A DNA stretch of 64,000 bases from Massilia yuzhufengensis (GCF_900112225.1 NZ_FOLD01000011.1:89556-153555), one strand, 5' to 3'; positions 20,124 to 29,210 are shown, numbered from the stretch's first letter. Notes: a model not told the origin generated them from the letters alone. Numbers and translations: made by a program.

Positions 20124-20909
20124 TTACGTGCTGGCCCCACCGGCCAGGGACGCGATCGTGCGGGCCAGCCCCTGGACGACACGCGCCATGTCCGCGTAAT
20201 CGACTTGTCCGGCTGCGTCTTGCGTGGTGTGGAAGTAGGGATAGCGCTGGAAGGCGGTATCGGTGATCATCAGAGCCGGAAGCCCTGGCTGGCCGCTGTG
20301 GTCCGACAGCGTCATTCCCATCACGTGCGCCCGCGCCGCCAGCCCTTCGGCCGGGGACTCGGGCTGCGCCTTGAACGCCGCCAGCGCCTGCCGTACCGGC
20401 GCCGACGATTCCAGCTTGCCGACGAAGGCAATGAAGTTGCCCTCGCGAGGAGATTGCTTCGCGCCGACGAAAAAGACGAACCTCACTTCGGTGCCGCGTC
20501 GCGGGTGCATGGACTTGAGCAGGCGCGCCAGTTCGAGCACGGCTGCGGTGCCGCTGCCCCGTGCAGTATCGACATGGGCGCCGACGATGAAGATCCGCTC
20601 GGGACGCGCTCCCGGCGCCGTGCTGGACACCGAGACCTCGATGTTGCGCACTTCCCGGCCGCCAGCCTCGGCCACCTGCGTGCGCGGACGGTAACCGTAG
20701 GCTTGCAGCGTGGATGCGATGTGCCCCGCGGCGGCGCAACGGGGCGCGTCGCTGGCGAGCGCCTGCACGTGGTTCTGCAGGCGGGTGGAGAGCTCCGGGC
20801 CGGTGGCGGCGGAATCGGCGGAGTCGGTTTCCAGCGCCAGCGTCGCCAGCACGACCGCCAGCAGGATCGCGATGAGGATCTTCCAGTGTGAGCGGGCGAA
20901 TTTGCGCAT
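20124..20909 (-). CDS. M28-peptidase-like protein with missing metal ligands
   Basis: A 261-residue protein with an N-terminal membrane anchor or signal (about 8-27, ILIAILLAVVLATLAL). It aligns with M28 zinc aminopeptidases in GAHVDT (first His-x-Asp), LELARLLKSM, VRFVFFVGA, SDHSGQPGLPALMITDTAF and the last ligand in YFHTTQD. However the bridging-Asp segment usually reading like GANDNASG is replaced by ARGSGTA, and the catalytic/metal Glu-Glu pair after VFFVGA is replaced by Lys-Gln. It is therefore probably not an active zinc peptidase. No frameshift is evident; the frame is intact. Confidence 0.75.
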   Translation of the reverse strand: MRKFARSHWKILIAILLAVVLATLALETDSADSAATGPELSTRLQNHVQALASDAPRCAAAGHIASTLQAYGYRPRTQVAEAGGREVRNIEVSVSSTAPGARPERIFIVGAHVDTARGSGTAAVLELARLLKSMHPRRGTEVRFVFFVGAKQSPREGNFIAFVGKLESSAPVRQALAAFKAQPESPAEGLAARAHVMGMTLSDHSGQPGLPALMITDTAFQRYPYFHTTQDAAGQVDYADMARVVQGLARTIASLAGGAST

Positions 20910-20989
20910 GGTAGTCGGGCAGGGCCTTCAACCGTCGATGCGGCCAGTGTAGCCAAGTTGTCAAAGCCACGCGCCGACAATTCCGCATT

Positions 20990-21217
20990 TCAACGTGCGC
21001 TGTTCGGCAGCACCTGGAAATCATCGGTATGGTCGAGCGCGCGCAGCGGCTCAGCCAGGTTCGGCGGCGGCACCGTGAGCTTGCGCTGGCGAAGGTCGAA
21101 CCACCCAGCAGTGGACGTCAGGCGCGCGTCGGCGGATTTGTCGAGATAGGCGGTGTTGCGCATGTGGGCATTGAAGTCCATGTCGCCCCAGCCGGCGATG
21201 AGGGTTTGTTGGTACAG
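20990..21217 (-). pseudogene. Acyl-CoA thioesterase (4HBT) remnant with internal deletion
   Basis: The frame reads the thioesterase N-terminus (YQQTLIAGWGDMDFNAHMRN, then AYLDKSADAR) and jumps at about 21120 straight to the family's C-terminal part (LTSTAGWFDLRQRKLTVPP ... DDFQVLPNSA). About 65-70 residues of the hot-dog fold core are missing, based on a usual length near 140-150. The expected start position reads CTG at 21215-21217 with AAGGAG six bases upstream; an internal ATG lies at 21181. Either way no complete enzyme can be made. It lies 80 bp from the peptidase-like gene. Confidence 0.7.
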
Positions 21218-21270
21218 GGTGGGCTCCTTGCTGGTGATGGTTTTGCTTGGAGGCTGTGCGGCGGAATTGG

Positions 21271-21366
21271 GTCCCGGCCTTCGCCGGGACGACGGTTCAT
21301 GAGCTGGGGTGAAAGCAGCACCGTCGTTCCCGCGCAGGCGGGAACGATGCCACTGGCATCATTCCC
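21271..21366. repeat. Compound palindromic repeat: family A pair plus family B hairpin
   Basis: Family A palindromes GTCCCGGC-CTTC-GCCGGGAC (21271-21290) and GTTCCCGC-GCAG-GCGGGAAC (21326-21345) in opposite orientation. The second is merged with a family B hairpin, GGGAACGATGCC-ACT-GGCATCATTCCC (21340-21366, one mismatch), related to the perfect hairpin at 29168-29210. The block lies directly upstream of the thioesterase remnant. Confidence 0.7.
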
Positions 21367-21396
21367 CCAAGTTTGCAGCGTACCCGCAGCGCAAGC

Positions 21397-21428
21397 AAAA
21401 AAAAACCGGACCACGAAAGTCCGGTTTT
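21397..21428 (-). terminator. Rho-independent terminator of the RND efflux operon
   Basis: On the minus strand the stem AACCGGAC / GTCCGGTT (loop TTTCGTG) is followed by nine T at 21397-21405. It begins 22 bp after the stop of the outer-membrane gene. Confidence 0.9.
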
Positions 21429-21449
21429 CCATGAAACAAACAGCCAGGA

Positions 21450-22880
21450 TCAGCGCGCCGCCACCGGCGTCCCCGCTTCCGTCCACCCGCCCCCCAGCAC
21501 GCCATACAGCGTGACCTGGTTCTGCAAGCGCTGCAGGTTCGCCTGCACCGCCGCCTGCTGCGCCTGGAACAGCGCGCGCTGGGCGTCGAGCAGTTCGAGG
21601 TAGCTGGCGGCGCCGTTCTTGTAGCGCAGGTCGGCCAGGTTGAAGCGGTCCGCTTCGGCTTCCGCCACCGCGCGCTGGGCGCGCAGTTGCTCGCTGAAGG
21701 TCGACTGCCCGGCCAGCGCATCGGCCACTTCGCGGAAGGCCTGCTGGACCGAGCGCTCGTACTGCGCCACGGCGATGTCGCGGCCGGCGCGGGCGCTGCC
21801 CAGCACTGCCGTGTTGCGGCCGTAGTCGAAGATCGGCAGGATCGCTTGCGGCGCAAAGGTCCAGCCGTAGGTGCCGCTCTTGAACAGGCCGGACAGCTCG
21901 CTGCTCGCGCTGCCCACCTGTCCGGTGAGCGAAATGCGCGGGAAGAAGTTGGCGCGTGCGGCGCCGATGTTGGCGTTGGCCGCCACCAGCTGCTGCTCGG
22001 CCGCGCGGATGTCCGGGCGGTTGGCCAGCAGGTCCGACGGCAGGCCGGCCGGCAGGTCCGGCAGGTCGGTGGTGGCCAGGGTGGTCCCGGCCGGCACGCT
22101 GCCGTCGACCGGCGCGCCTACCAGCAGCGTGAGCAGGTTCAGGTCCTGGGCGCGCTGGCGCTGCTGCGCGGCGAGCGTGGCCAGGGCGGTTTCCACCAGC
22201 GAGCGCGCCTGCTGCAGTTCGAAGCGCGAGGACACGCCGTTATCGAAGCGCAGCTGGGTCAGGCGCATCGATTCCTGGCGCGTGCCCAGGGTTTGCTGGG
22301 TGATCGCCAGCAGCTCTTCGTCGGCCAGCAGCTGCAGGTAGACATTGGCCACCGACGAGATCAGGCTGATCTGGGCGGTCTTGCGCGCCTCTTCGGTCGC
22401 CAGGTACTGCGCCAGCGCTGCCTGCGACAGGTTCTTCACGCGGCCGAACAGGTCGAGTTCGAAGGCGGTGACCTGCAGGCCGGCCTGGTAGAGGCTCGAG
22501 ATCGGCTCGTCCTTGCCGGTGGTCTGGCGCTGGCCGCTGATGCCCAGGCCCACCGTCGGCAGGCGGTCGGCGCGCTGGATGCGGTACTGCGCACGCGCCT
22601 GTTCGATGTTGGCCACCGCGACCCGCAGATCGCGGTTGTTGACCAGCGCCTGTTCGATCAGGCCGCGCAGGCGCGCGTCAGGGAAGAAGCGCTGCCAGGC
22701 CAGCGAGGCCGGGGCCTCGCCCACCACCGGGGCGGCAGGGGCGCTGGCCGCCTTCGGCATCTCGGGGAAGGCCGGGGCCACCGGGGCCACCGGGCGCTCG
22801 TACTTCGGCGCCAGCGACATGCAGCCCGCGAGCAGCATGGCCAGGGCCAGCGGAGTCAGTTTTTTCATTGGTGTGATCAT
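21450..22880 (-). CDS. RND efflux outer-membrane lipoprotein (NodT/OprM family)
   Basis: A 476-residue TolC-like channel subunit. The N-terminal signal peptide ends in a lipobox (LAMLLAGC), so the mature protein is lipidated. Two outer-membrane-efflux repeats follow, with family signatures near the duplicated coiled coils (NNRDLRVAVANIEQARAQYRI; NRPDIRAAEQQLVAANANIG). It should trimerise and dock on the pump encoded upstream. The start at 22880 overlaps the pump stop (ATGA); a second ATG at 22868 (MKKLTPLA) gives an equally good signal peptide. Confidence 0.93.
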   Translation of the reverse strand: MITPMKKLTPLALAMLLAGCMSLAPKYERPVAPVAPAFPEMPKAASAPAAPVVGEAPASLAWQRFFPDARLRGLIEQALVNNRDLRVAVANIEQARAQYRIQRADRLPTVGLGISGQRQTTGKDEPISSLYQAGLQVTAFELDLFGRVKNLSQAALAQYLATEEARKTAQISLISSVANVYLQLLADEELLAITQQTLGTRQESMRLTQLRFDNGVSSRFELQQARSLVETALATLAAQQRQRAQDLNLLTLLVGAPVDGSVPAGTTLATTDLPDLPAGLPSDLLANRPDIRAAEQQLVAANANIGAARANFFPRISLTGQVGSASSELSGLFKSGTYGWTFAPQAILPIFDYGRNTAVLGSARAGRDIAVAQYERSVQQAFREVADALAGQSTFSEQLRAQRAVAEAEADRFNLADLRYKNGAASYLELLDAQRALFQAQQAAVQANLQRLQNQVTLYGVLGGGWTEAGTPVAAR

Positions 22881-25800
22881 ATTTTTTCCTGGGCTGCGAG
22901 AGCCGCTTCGTCTTCATGCGAATATTTCTTGCGCTGGCGTTCGCTGCCCTTGAAGATCTTGCGCACCACCACGAAGAACAGTGGCACGAACAGCACGCCG
23001 AGCGTCGAAGCCGTAATCATACCGCCCATCACGCCGGTACCGATGGCGCGCTGCGATGCCGAGCCGGCGCCGCCCGCGATCACCAGCGGCAGCACGCCAA
23101 GGATGAAGGCCAGCGAGGTCATGATGATCGGGCGGAAGCGCAGGTGCGCCGCCTCGATCGCCGCGTCCATCGGCGATTTGCCCTGGGCCTGCAGGTCTTT
23201 CGCGAACTCGATGATCAGGACCGCGTTCTTCGCCGCCAGGCCGATGATGGTCACCAGGCCGATCTTGAAGTACACGTCGTTCGGGTAGCTGCGCATCATG
23301 GCCGCCAGCACGGCGCCCAGGATACCGAACGGCACCACCAGCAGCACCGACACCGGGATCGACCAGCTTTCATACAGCGCGGCCAGGGCCAGGAAGATCG
23401 CCAGCAGCGAGAACGCCATCAGGATGCCCATGGTGCCGCCCGAGAGCTGCTCTTCGCGCGACTGGCCGGTCCACTCGAAAGCGAAGCCCGACGGCAGCCT
23501 GGCTGCCAGCTTCTCCATTTCGGTAATCGCGTCGCCGGTCGAATAACCCGGCTTGGCGTCGCCCGAGATGCTCATCGCCGGATAGCCGTTGTAGCGCAGG
23601 GTCTGCATCGGGCCGGTCACCCACTTGGTGGTGGCGAAGGAAGACAGCGGCACCGGCTGGCCCTGGATGTTCATGGCGTTCAGGCGCAGCAGGTCGTCGG
23701 GTTGCATGCGGTCCTTCGCATCGGCCTGCACCACCACGCGCTGCAGGCGGCCGGCGTTCGGGAAGTCGTTCACGTAGCTCGAACCGAGCGAGGTCGAGAT
23801 CGCGGTATTGATCGCATCGAAGCTCACGCCCAGGGCCTGCGCCTTGTCGCGGTCGATGTCGAGCATGACCTGGGGCGCGTCTTCCAGGCCTTCCGGACGC
23901 ACGCCGGCCAGGATCGGGCTTTGCGCGGCCATGCCGAGCAGCTGGTTGCGGGCCGCCAGCAGGGCGTTGTGGCCGTTGCCGCCGCGGTCCTGCAGGCGGA
24001 AGCTGAAGCCGGTGCCGCGTCCAAGTTCCGGGATCGGCGGTGGCGACAGCGCGAAGATGAAGGCATCGCGCACGCCGGACAGGCCGCCGATGATGCGGTT
24101 GGCGACGGCGCCCGCGCTCGAGTCCGCGCCCTTGCGCTCGCTCCAGTCCTTGAGTGGAATGAAGGCCAGCGCCATGTTCTGTCCGGCGCCCGAGAACGAG
24201 AAGCCCAGCACGCTGACCATGTTCGCCACTTCCGGCTGCTTCATGATGAAGGCTTCGGCGGTGCGCATCACTTCGTTGGTGCGCTCCAGCGTGGCGCCTG
24301 GCGGCAGCTGGATGTTGGCGATGATGTAGCCCTGGTCTTCGTTGGGCAGGAAGGAGTTCGGCATGCGCGTGAACAGCAGGGTCACCAGGCCGATCACGAG
24401 CACGAAGGCGACCAGCGCCCGACCGGAGTAGCGAATCAGCTTGCCCACCCAGTTTTCGTAACCCTTGGCCGTGCGCGAGAAGCGGCGGTTGAACCAGCCG
24501 AAGAAGCCCTTCTTCTCATGGTGGTGGCCCGCTTCGACCGGCTTGAGCAGGTGCGCGCACAGGGCCGGCGTGAGCGACAGCGCCAGGAAGGCCGAGAAGG
24601 CGATCGAGGACACCATGACCACCGAGAACTGGCGATAGATGTTACCCACCGCGCCGGCGAAGAAAGCCAGCGGCACGAACACCGACATCAGGACCACGGT
24701 CACGCCGATGATGGCGCCCGAGATCTGGCCCATCGCCTTGCGCGTCGCCAGCAGCGGGCTCAGGCCCTCTTCGCTCATGATGCGTTCGACGTTCTCGACC
24801 ACCACGATGGCATCGTCGACCACGATACCGATGACCAGCACCATGCCGAACATGGTCAGCACGTTGATCGAGTAGCCCAGCGCCAGCAGCGTACCCAGGG
24901 AACCGAGCAGGGCGACCGGGACCACGATGGTCGGGATGATCGTATAGCGGAAGTTTTGCAGGAACAGGTACATCACCAGGAACACCAGCACCAGCGCCTC
25001 GACCAGGGTATGCAGCACCTGCTCGATCGAGATGTCGATGAACTTCGAGCTGTCGAATGGCACGGTGGCCTTCATCCCGGCCGGGAAGAACTTGGACAGT
25101 TCGTCCATGCGCTCGCGCACCAGGCGCGCCGTTTCCAGCGCGTTGCCCGACGGCGCCAGCTGCACGCCGATACCGGTGGAAGGCTTGCCGTTCAGGCGTG
25201 CCGAGGTGCCGTACGACTGGGCGCCGATTTCGATGCGGGCCACGTCCTTCAGGCGCACGGTCGAGCCGTCCGGATTCGCCCGCAGCACGATGTTGCCGAA
25301 CTGTTCGACGCTCGAGAGCTGGCCGGTCACGACCACGGTCGCGGTGATTTCCTGGCCGCGCGCCAGCGGCAGTTCGCCGATGGTGCCCGAGGCCACTTGG
25401 GCGTTCTGGCTGCGGATGGCGGCGTTGACGTCGGCCGGCGACAGGCGCAAGCCCACCAGCTTGGCCGGGTCGATCCAGACGCGCATGGCGCGCTCGGTAC
25501 CGAACAGCTGGGCGGTACCGACACCCTTGATGCGCTGGATTTCAGGCAGCACCGTGCGCGAGGCGTAGTCGCCCAGCGCGATCGGGTCCCACTTCGGATC
25601 GTCCGACGAGAGGATGGTAAACAGCAGGAAGTTCGCGCGCACCTTGTCGACGCGCACGCCCTGCTGGTTCACCGCCGCCGGCAGGCGCGGGGACGCGCGC
25701 GACAGGCGGTTCTGGACGTCGACCTGGGCCAGCTCCGGATTGGTGCCGGTTTCAAACGTGAGGGTGATCGAGCCGCTGCCGTTGGCGGTGCTGCTCGACT

Positions 25801-26035
25801 CCATGTAGACGAGGCCGGGCGACCCGTTCATCTCGCGTTCGATGACGGAGATGACCGAGTCTTCCAGGGTCTGGGCCGACGCGCCGGGGTAGGCGGCGTT
25901 GATCACGATCGAGGGCGGGGCCACGTTCGGATACTGGGCGATCGGCAGCTGGGTGATCGAAACCGCACCGATCACCATGATGAACAGCGCGATCACCCAG
26001 GCGAAAATGGGGCGGTCAATAAAAAAACGTGCCAT
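22877..26035 (-). CDS. RND multidrug efflux pump, AcrB/MexB (HAE-1) family
   Basis: A 1052-residue inner-membrane proton/drug antiporter. N-terminus MARFFIDRPIFAWVIALFIM is the classic first helix; the proton-relay aspartate pair is in VIGIVVDDAIVVVENVER (TM4); duplicated large periplasmic loops follow TM1 and TM7. The sequence GFFGWFNRRFSRTAKGY between TM6 and TM7 is typical of AcrB-like pumps. Encoded between its adaptor (27 bp upstream) and its outer-membrane partner (ATGA overlap), so the tripartite complex is complete. Broad hydrophobic drug range is assumed from family. Confidence 0.95.
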   Translation of the reverse strand: MARFFIDRPIFAWVIALFIMVIGAVSITQLPIAQYPNVAPPSIVINAAYPGASAQTLEDSVISVIEREMNGSPGLVYMESSSTANGSGSITLTFETGTNPELAQVDVQNRLSRASPRLPAAVNQQGVRVDKVRANFLLFTILSSDDPKWDPIALGDYASRTVLPEIQRIKGVGTAQLFGTERAMRVWIDPAKLVGLRLSPADVNAAIRSQNAQVASGTIGELPLARGQEITATVVVTGQLSSVEQFGNIVLRANPDGSTVRLKDVARIEIGAQSYGTSARLNGKPSTGIGVQLAPSGNALETARLVRERMDELSKFFPAGMKATVPFDSSKFIDISIEQVLHTLVEALVLVFLVMYLFLQNFRYTIIPTIVVPVALLGSLGTLLALGYSINVLTMFGMVLVIGIVVDDAIVVVENVERIMSEEGLSPLLATRKAMGQISGAIIGVTVVLMSVFVPLAFFAGAVGNIYRQFSVVMVSSIAFSAFLALSLTPALCAHLLKPVEAGHHHEKKGFFGWFNRRFSRTAKGYENWVGKLIRYSGRALVAFVLVIGLVTLLFTRMPNSFLPNEDQGYIIANIQLPPGATLERTNEVMRTAEAFIMKQPEVANMVSVLGFSFSGAGQNMALAFIPLKDWSERKGADSSAGAVANRIIGGLSGVRDAFIFALSPPPIPELGRGTGFSFRLQDRGGNGHNALLAARNQLLGMAAQSPILAGVRPEGLEDAPQVMLDIDRDKAQALGVSFDAINTAISTSLGSSYVNDFPNAGRLQRVVVQADAKDRMQPDDLLRLNAMNIQGQPVPLSSFATTKWVTGPMQTLRYNGYPAMSISGDAKPGYSTGDAITEMEKLAARLPSGFAFEWTGQSREEQLSGGTMGILMAFSLLAIFLALAALYESWSIPVSVLLVVPFGILGAVLAAMMRSYPNDVYFKIGLVTIIGLAAKNAVLIIEFAKDLQAQGKSPMDAAIEAAHLRFRPIIMTSLAFILGVLPLVIAGGAGSASQRAIGTGVMGGMITASTLGVLFVPLFFVVVRKIFKGSERQRKKYSHEDEAALAAQEKI

Positions 26036-26062
26036 GTTAAATCCTGTTCTTGTTCGGGCGCG

Positions 26063-27304
26063 TTAGCGTGCGGCTGCAGCTGGGGCGGCGGCCGGTGCAC
26101 CGGAGCCTGCGGCTGGCGCGGCTGCGGCCGGCGCCCACGACACCGCCTTGACCGGGGTACCCGGCGGCAGCATCTGCAGCTTCTGGAAACCGTCGACCAT
26201 CACGCGTTCGCCTTCTTTCAGGCCGTCGGTGACGATCCAGTTGGCGCCTTGCTGCGAGCCGATCTTGACGGTGCGCGGGGTTGGCTTGTTGTCGGCGCCG
26301 ACCACCATCAGGGTGTCGCCCTGGGGACCGCCGCGGGTGACCGCCTGCTGCGGCACCACGATGCCGTTCGGGAGCTGGGCCTGGGCCAGGCGCACGCGCA
26401 CGTACTGGCCCGGCAGCAGGGCGTTGTCCGGGTTCGGGACCTGGGCGCGCAGGGTGACCTGGCCCGTGCTCGGGTCGACGGTCACGTCGGAGAACAGCAG
26501 GCGGCCGCGGGTGGCGAGCTCGGTGCCGTCGTCCAGGATGACGCTCACCGGCGCATCGTTCTTGCTGCCGCCGCCGGCCTGCTTGCGCAGGCGCTGCAGC
26601 TCCGAAGCCGACTGGGTGATGTTCAGGTACATCGGGTTGTTCTGCTGGATCAGCGCCATTTCGGTCGCCTGGGCGCTGGAAACCAGTGCCCCTTCGGTCA
26701 CCAGCGCGCGGCCGATGCGGCCGGAGATCGGGGCGTACACGTTGGCGTAGCCGGAATTGATCTGGGCGATGCGTACCTGTGCTTTCGCAGCGGCGACGGC
26801 CGCTTCGGCCTGCTTCTGGGCCGCCACGGCATTGGTGTATTCCTGCTTGCTGATGGCGTTGGCTTCGACCAGCGGCTTGTAGCGCTCGGCCTGGGCGGTG
26901 GCCTGGTTCAGGGTCGCCTGGGCGCTGCCGACGTCGGCCTGGGCCGCCGCAAGGCGCGCCTGGTAGGGCGCCGGGTCGATCTGGAACAGGGACTGGCCCT
27001 GCTTGACTTCGCTGCCTTCGGTGAACAGGCGCTTGAGCACCACGCCATCGACGCGGGCGCGGACCTGGGCGGTGCGGACTGGTTCGGCGCGTGCCGGCAG
27101 TTCGGTCAGCAGCGAGACCGGTTCGAATTTGGTGGTGATGACCCCGACTTCCGGAGCCGGCATGCCGCCGCCTGGGCCGCCTGCAGCAGGCGCTGCGTCT
27201 TTTTTACCACAGGCCGACAGCAGGGCGACCGCCATCAGCGTGCCTGCGGCGATCCGGGTGAGGGACAGGGTGGAGTGGTCTAAGCGCATTACGTGTGCTT
27301 TCAT
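26063..27304 (-). CDS. RND efflux periplasmic adaptor (AcrA/MexA family)
   Basis: A predicted 413-residue membrane fusion protein. Lipobox in VALLSACGKK, so anchored to the inner membrane. The lipoyl/hairpin segments (VRARVDGVVLKRLFTEGSEV, then a long coiled coil) and the beta-barrel (VTLRAQVPNPDNALLPGQYV) are present. The C-terminus is an Ala/Pro/Gly-rich tail. Start set at the ATG at 27304 (MKAHVMRLDHS); an ATG at 27289 is an alternative, and the longer frame from 27361 runs into the regulatory region. Confidence 0.93.
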   Translation of the reverse strand: MKAHVMRLDHSTLSLTRIAAGTLMAVALLSACGKKDAAPAAGGPGGGMPAPEVGVITTKFEPVSLLTELPARAEPVRTAQVRARVDGVVLKRLFTEGSEVKQGQSLFQIDPAPYQARLAAAQADVGSAQATLNQATAQAERYKPLVEANAISKQEYTNAVAAQKQAEAAVAAAKAQVRIAQINSGYANVYAPISGRIGRALVTEGALVSSAQATEMALIQQNNPMYLNITQSASELQRLRKQAGGGSKNDAPVSVILDDGTELATRGRLLFSDVTVDPSTGQVTLRAQVPNPDNALLPGQYVRVRLAQAQLPNGIVVPQQAVTRGGPQGDTLMVVGADNKPTPRTVKIGSQQGANWIVTDGLKEGERVMVDGFQKLQMLPPGTPVKAVSWAPAAAAPAAGSGAPAAAPAAAAR

Positions 27305-27383
27305 TCTGATTGTTGATTCGACTACCGTATGCAGACATTTCCACCACATACGAATCGTCACTGGCTTTTGCGAACAGTTTTAT

Positions 27384-27401
27384 ATACTATCACGGCTGTA
27401 T
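27384..27401. promoter_or_regulatory. Candidate TetR-type operator in the efflux/regulator divergent region
   Basis: The 143-bp gap between the divergent adaptor and TetR genes holds an imperfect dyad ATAC-N10-GTAT at 27384-27401 inside an AT-rich stretch that also offers TATACT as a possible -10. Position and symmetry fit an operator for the adjacent repressor; sequence support is modest. Confidence 0.35.
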
Positions 27402-27447
27402 GTTTAAAGTTTGAGACGCTCTTCTAGACGAAGGGCCCGGGAAAAAA

Positions 27448-28065
27448 ATGGCACGTAAAACCAAAGCGGAAGCTGCTGCGACCCGCGACAGCATCCTCGA
27501 CGCCGCTGAAAGATTGTTCGCCGAACAAGGCGTTTCAAGGACAACTTTACAGCATATTGCGAGCGCTGCGGGAGTCACGCGTGGCGCCATCTACTGGCAT
27601 TTCCTCGATAAAGGGGCGCTTCTGCATGCGATGATGGACCGCGCCAAGATGCCGCTCGAGGAAGCGATGCTGCTGCTCGACGCCAGCGAGAAGGACGACC
27701 CGATGCACGATTTGCGCGAGTACGTCATGATGGTGCTGCGGGTGACGGCCACGGACCCGAAGGCGCGGCGCGTGTTCGAGATCGTCACGCTGAAGATGGA
27801 ATTCGTCGACGAAGCGGTGACGATGCGCGACGGGCGGCGCGAGAAACAGCTGATCTGGATGCAGCGCGTCGAAACCCGCCTGCAGCAGGCCAAGGCGCTG
27901 GGTCACGTCAAGGACGACCTGGACCTGGTAATGGTGGCGCACGGCATGTGGATCATCATGGATGGCCTGATCCGCAACTGGCTGTTCGATACCGAGGCGT
28001 TTGACCTGGTGGAGCTGGGCGGGTCGGTGATGGATGGGTACCTGTCGGGGCTGCGCAAGTGCTGA
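27448..28065 (+). CDS. TetR/AcrR-family repressor of the adjacent efflux operon
   Basis: A 205-residue regulator. The N-terminal helix-turn-helix is intact (RDSILDAAERLFAEQGVSRT, recognition helix VTRGAIYWHF), and the C-terminal helical ligand pocket resembles AcrR/TtgR (TetR_C_2). It is divergent from the RND operon, the standard arrangement for a drug-relieved local repressor. A well-formed terminator follows at 28150. Confidence 0.92.
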   Translation: MARKTKAEAAATRDSILDAAERLFAEQGVSRTTLQHIASAAGVTRGAIYWHFLDKGALLHAMMDRAKMPLEEAMLLLDASEKDDPMHDLREYVMMVLRVTATDPKARRVFEIVTLKMEFVDEAVTMRDGRREKQLIWMQRVETRLQQAKALGHVKDDLDLVMVAHGMWIIMDGLIRNWLFDTEAFDLVELGGSVMDGYLSGLRKC

Positions 28066-28149
28066 AGATTCATTCGTTTGTTGACGCAAGCACGTCGTAG
28101 GCGCCAGTGGCGCGTACGACGTGCATCTTGTAACGAGACTTCATACCGT

Positions 28150-28174
28150 AAGCGCCGTTCAGGCGCTTTTTTTT
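28150..28174 (+). terminator. Rho-independent terminator after the TetR gene
   Basis: AAGCGCC (28150-28156), loop GTTCA, GGCGCTT (28162-28168), then a run of eight T through 28174. The T-run is on the plus strand only, so it serves the TetR gene and not the convergent tal gene. Confidence 0.85.
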
Positions 28175-28188
28175 ACGGCCCGGCCTTC

Positions 28189-29118
28189 TTAGCGCATCGT
28201 CGCGATCATCTGCTTGAGCTTGATCGAATCCGCCACGAAGGCGCGGATGCCTTCGGACAGCTTTTCGGTGCCCATCGCGTCTTCATTGAGCATGAAGCGG
28301 AAGGTCTTCTCGTCCATCGCGATCTTCTCGATGTCCGCATTGGCGTCGGCAACCAGCTTGCGCTCGAGCGGTGCGTCGCTGTCGGCGAGCTTTTGCAGCA
28401 GGTCGGGCGAGATGGTGAGCAGGTCGCAGCCGGCCAGTTCCTGGATCTGCGAGGTGTTACGGAAGCTCGCGCCCATCACTTCGGTCTTGTAGCCGAACTT
28501 GCGGTAGTACTGGTAAATGCGCTTGACCGACTGCACGCCCGGATCGTCGGCGCCCTGGTAGTCGGTGCCGGTCGACTTCTTGTACCAGTCATAGATGCGG
28601 CCGACGAACGGCGAGATTAGCTGCACGCCGGCTTCGGCGCAGGCGATCGCCTGGCACAGCGAGAACAGCAGGGTCAGGTTGCAGTGGATGCCTTCCTTTT
28701 CCAGGATCTCGGCGGCGCGGATGCCTTCCCAGGTCGATGCGATCTTGATCAAGACGCGCTCGCGCGACACGCCGGCCTTTTCGTACAGGGCGATCAGCTC
28801 GCGGCCCTTGGCGACGGTGGCTTCGGTGTCGAACGACAGCGCGGCATCGATCTCGGTCGAGACGCGGCCCGGCACGAACTTCAGGATCTCCACGCCGAAA
28901 CCGATCAGGAGGTTGTCGACGATTTCATCGATGCTCGCGTGCGGCGCGTCGGCGATGGCTTTTTCCAGCAGCGGACGGTATTCCGGCTTCTGCACGGCCT
29001 TGAGGATCAGCGACGGGTTGGTGGTCGCATCCTGCGGGGTGTAGGCCTTGATCGACTGGAAGTCGCCGGTGTCGGCGACGACGGTGGTGTATTGCTTGAG
29101 CTGTTCGAGTTGGTTCAT
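28189..29118 (-). CDS. tal: Transaldolase
   Basis: A 309-residue TalB-type transaldolase of the non-oxidative pentose phosphate pathway, moving a dihydroxyacetone unit between sugar phosphates. The N-terminal [12 protein letters not shown] signature and the Schiff-base lysine in [17 protein letters not shown] are present, as is the [12 protein letters not shown] segment. Full length. Its product flow connects with rpiA (46570) and the zwf block in this window. Confidence 0.96.
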   Translation of the reverse strand: MNQLEQLKQYTTVVADTGDFQSIKAYTPQDATTNPSLILKAVQKPEYRPLLEKAIADAPHASIDEIVDNLLIGFGVEILKFVPGRVSTEIDAALSFDTEATVAKGRELIALYEKAGVSRERVLIKIASTWEGIRAAEILEKEGIHCNLTLLFSLCQAIACAEAGVQLISPFVGRIYDWYKKSTGTDYQGADDPGVQSVKRIYQYYRKFGYKTEVMGASFRNTSQIQELAGCDLLTISPDLLQKLADSDAPLERKLVADANADIEKIAMDEKTFRFMLNEDAMGTEKLSEGIRAFVADSIKLKQMIATMR

Positions 29119-29167
29119 GTGGGGTCTCGGTGTGAATGAGTGAATCAGGTGTTGGGGGTTGAGTGCG

Positions 29168-29210
29168 AACTTGGGCGGAACAATGCCACTGGCATTGTTC
29201 CGCCCAAGTT
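29168..29210. repeat. Perfect 20-bp-arm hairpin (family B)
   Basis: Left arm 29168-29187 starts AACTTGGGCGG, loop ACT at 29188-29190, right arm 29191-29210 is the exact reverse complement. It lies between the msrC stop and the tal start and could form a very stable RNA hairpin in either transcript. A diverged copy is at 21340-21366. Confidence 0.8.

Noticed and set aside
22916..27283. A 1455-codon open frame on the plus strand opposite the RND pump and adaptor genes.
   Set aside because: Composition is His/Arg/Gln/Asp-rich as expected from an antisense of GC-rich genes and it has no family features; the minus-strand pump genes are certain.
28150..28174. Hairpin as terminator for tal.
   Set aside because: The T-run lies on the plus strand only; on the minus strand the hairpin is preceded, not followed, by the homopolymer.
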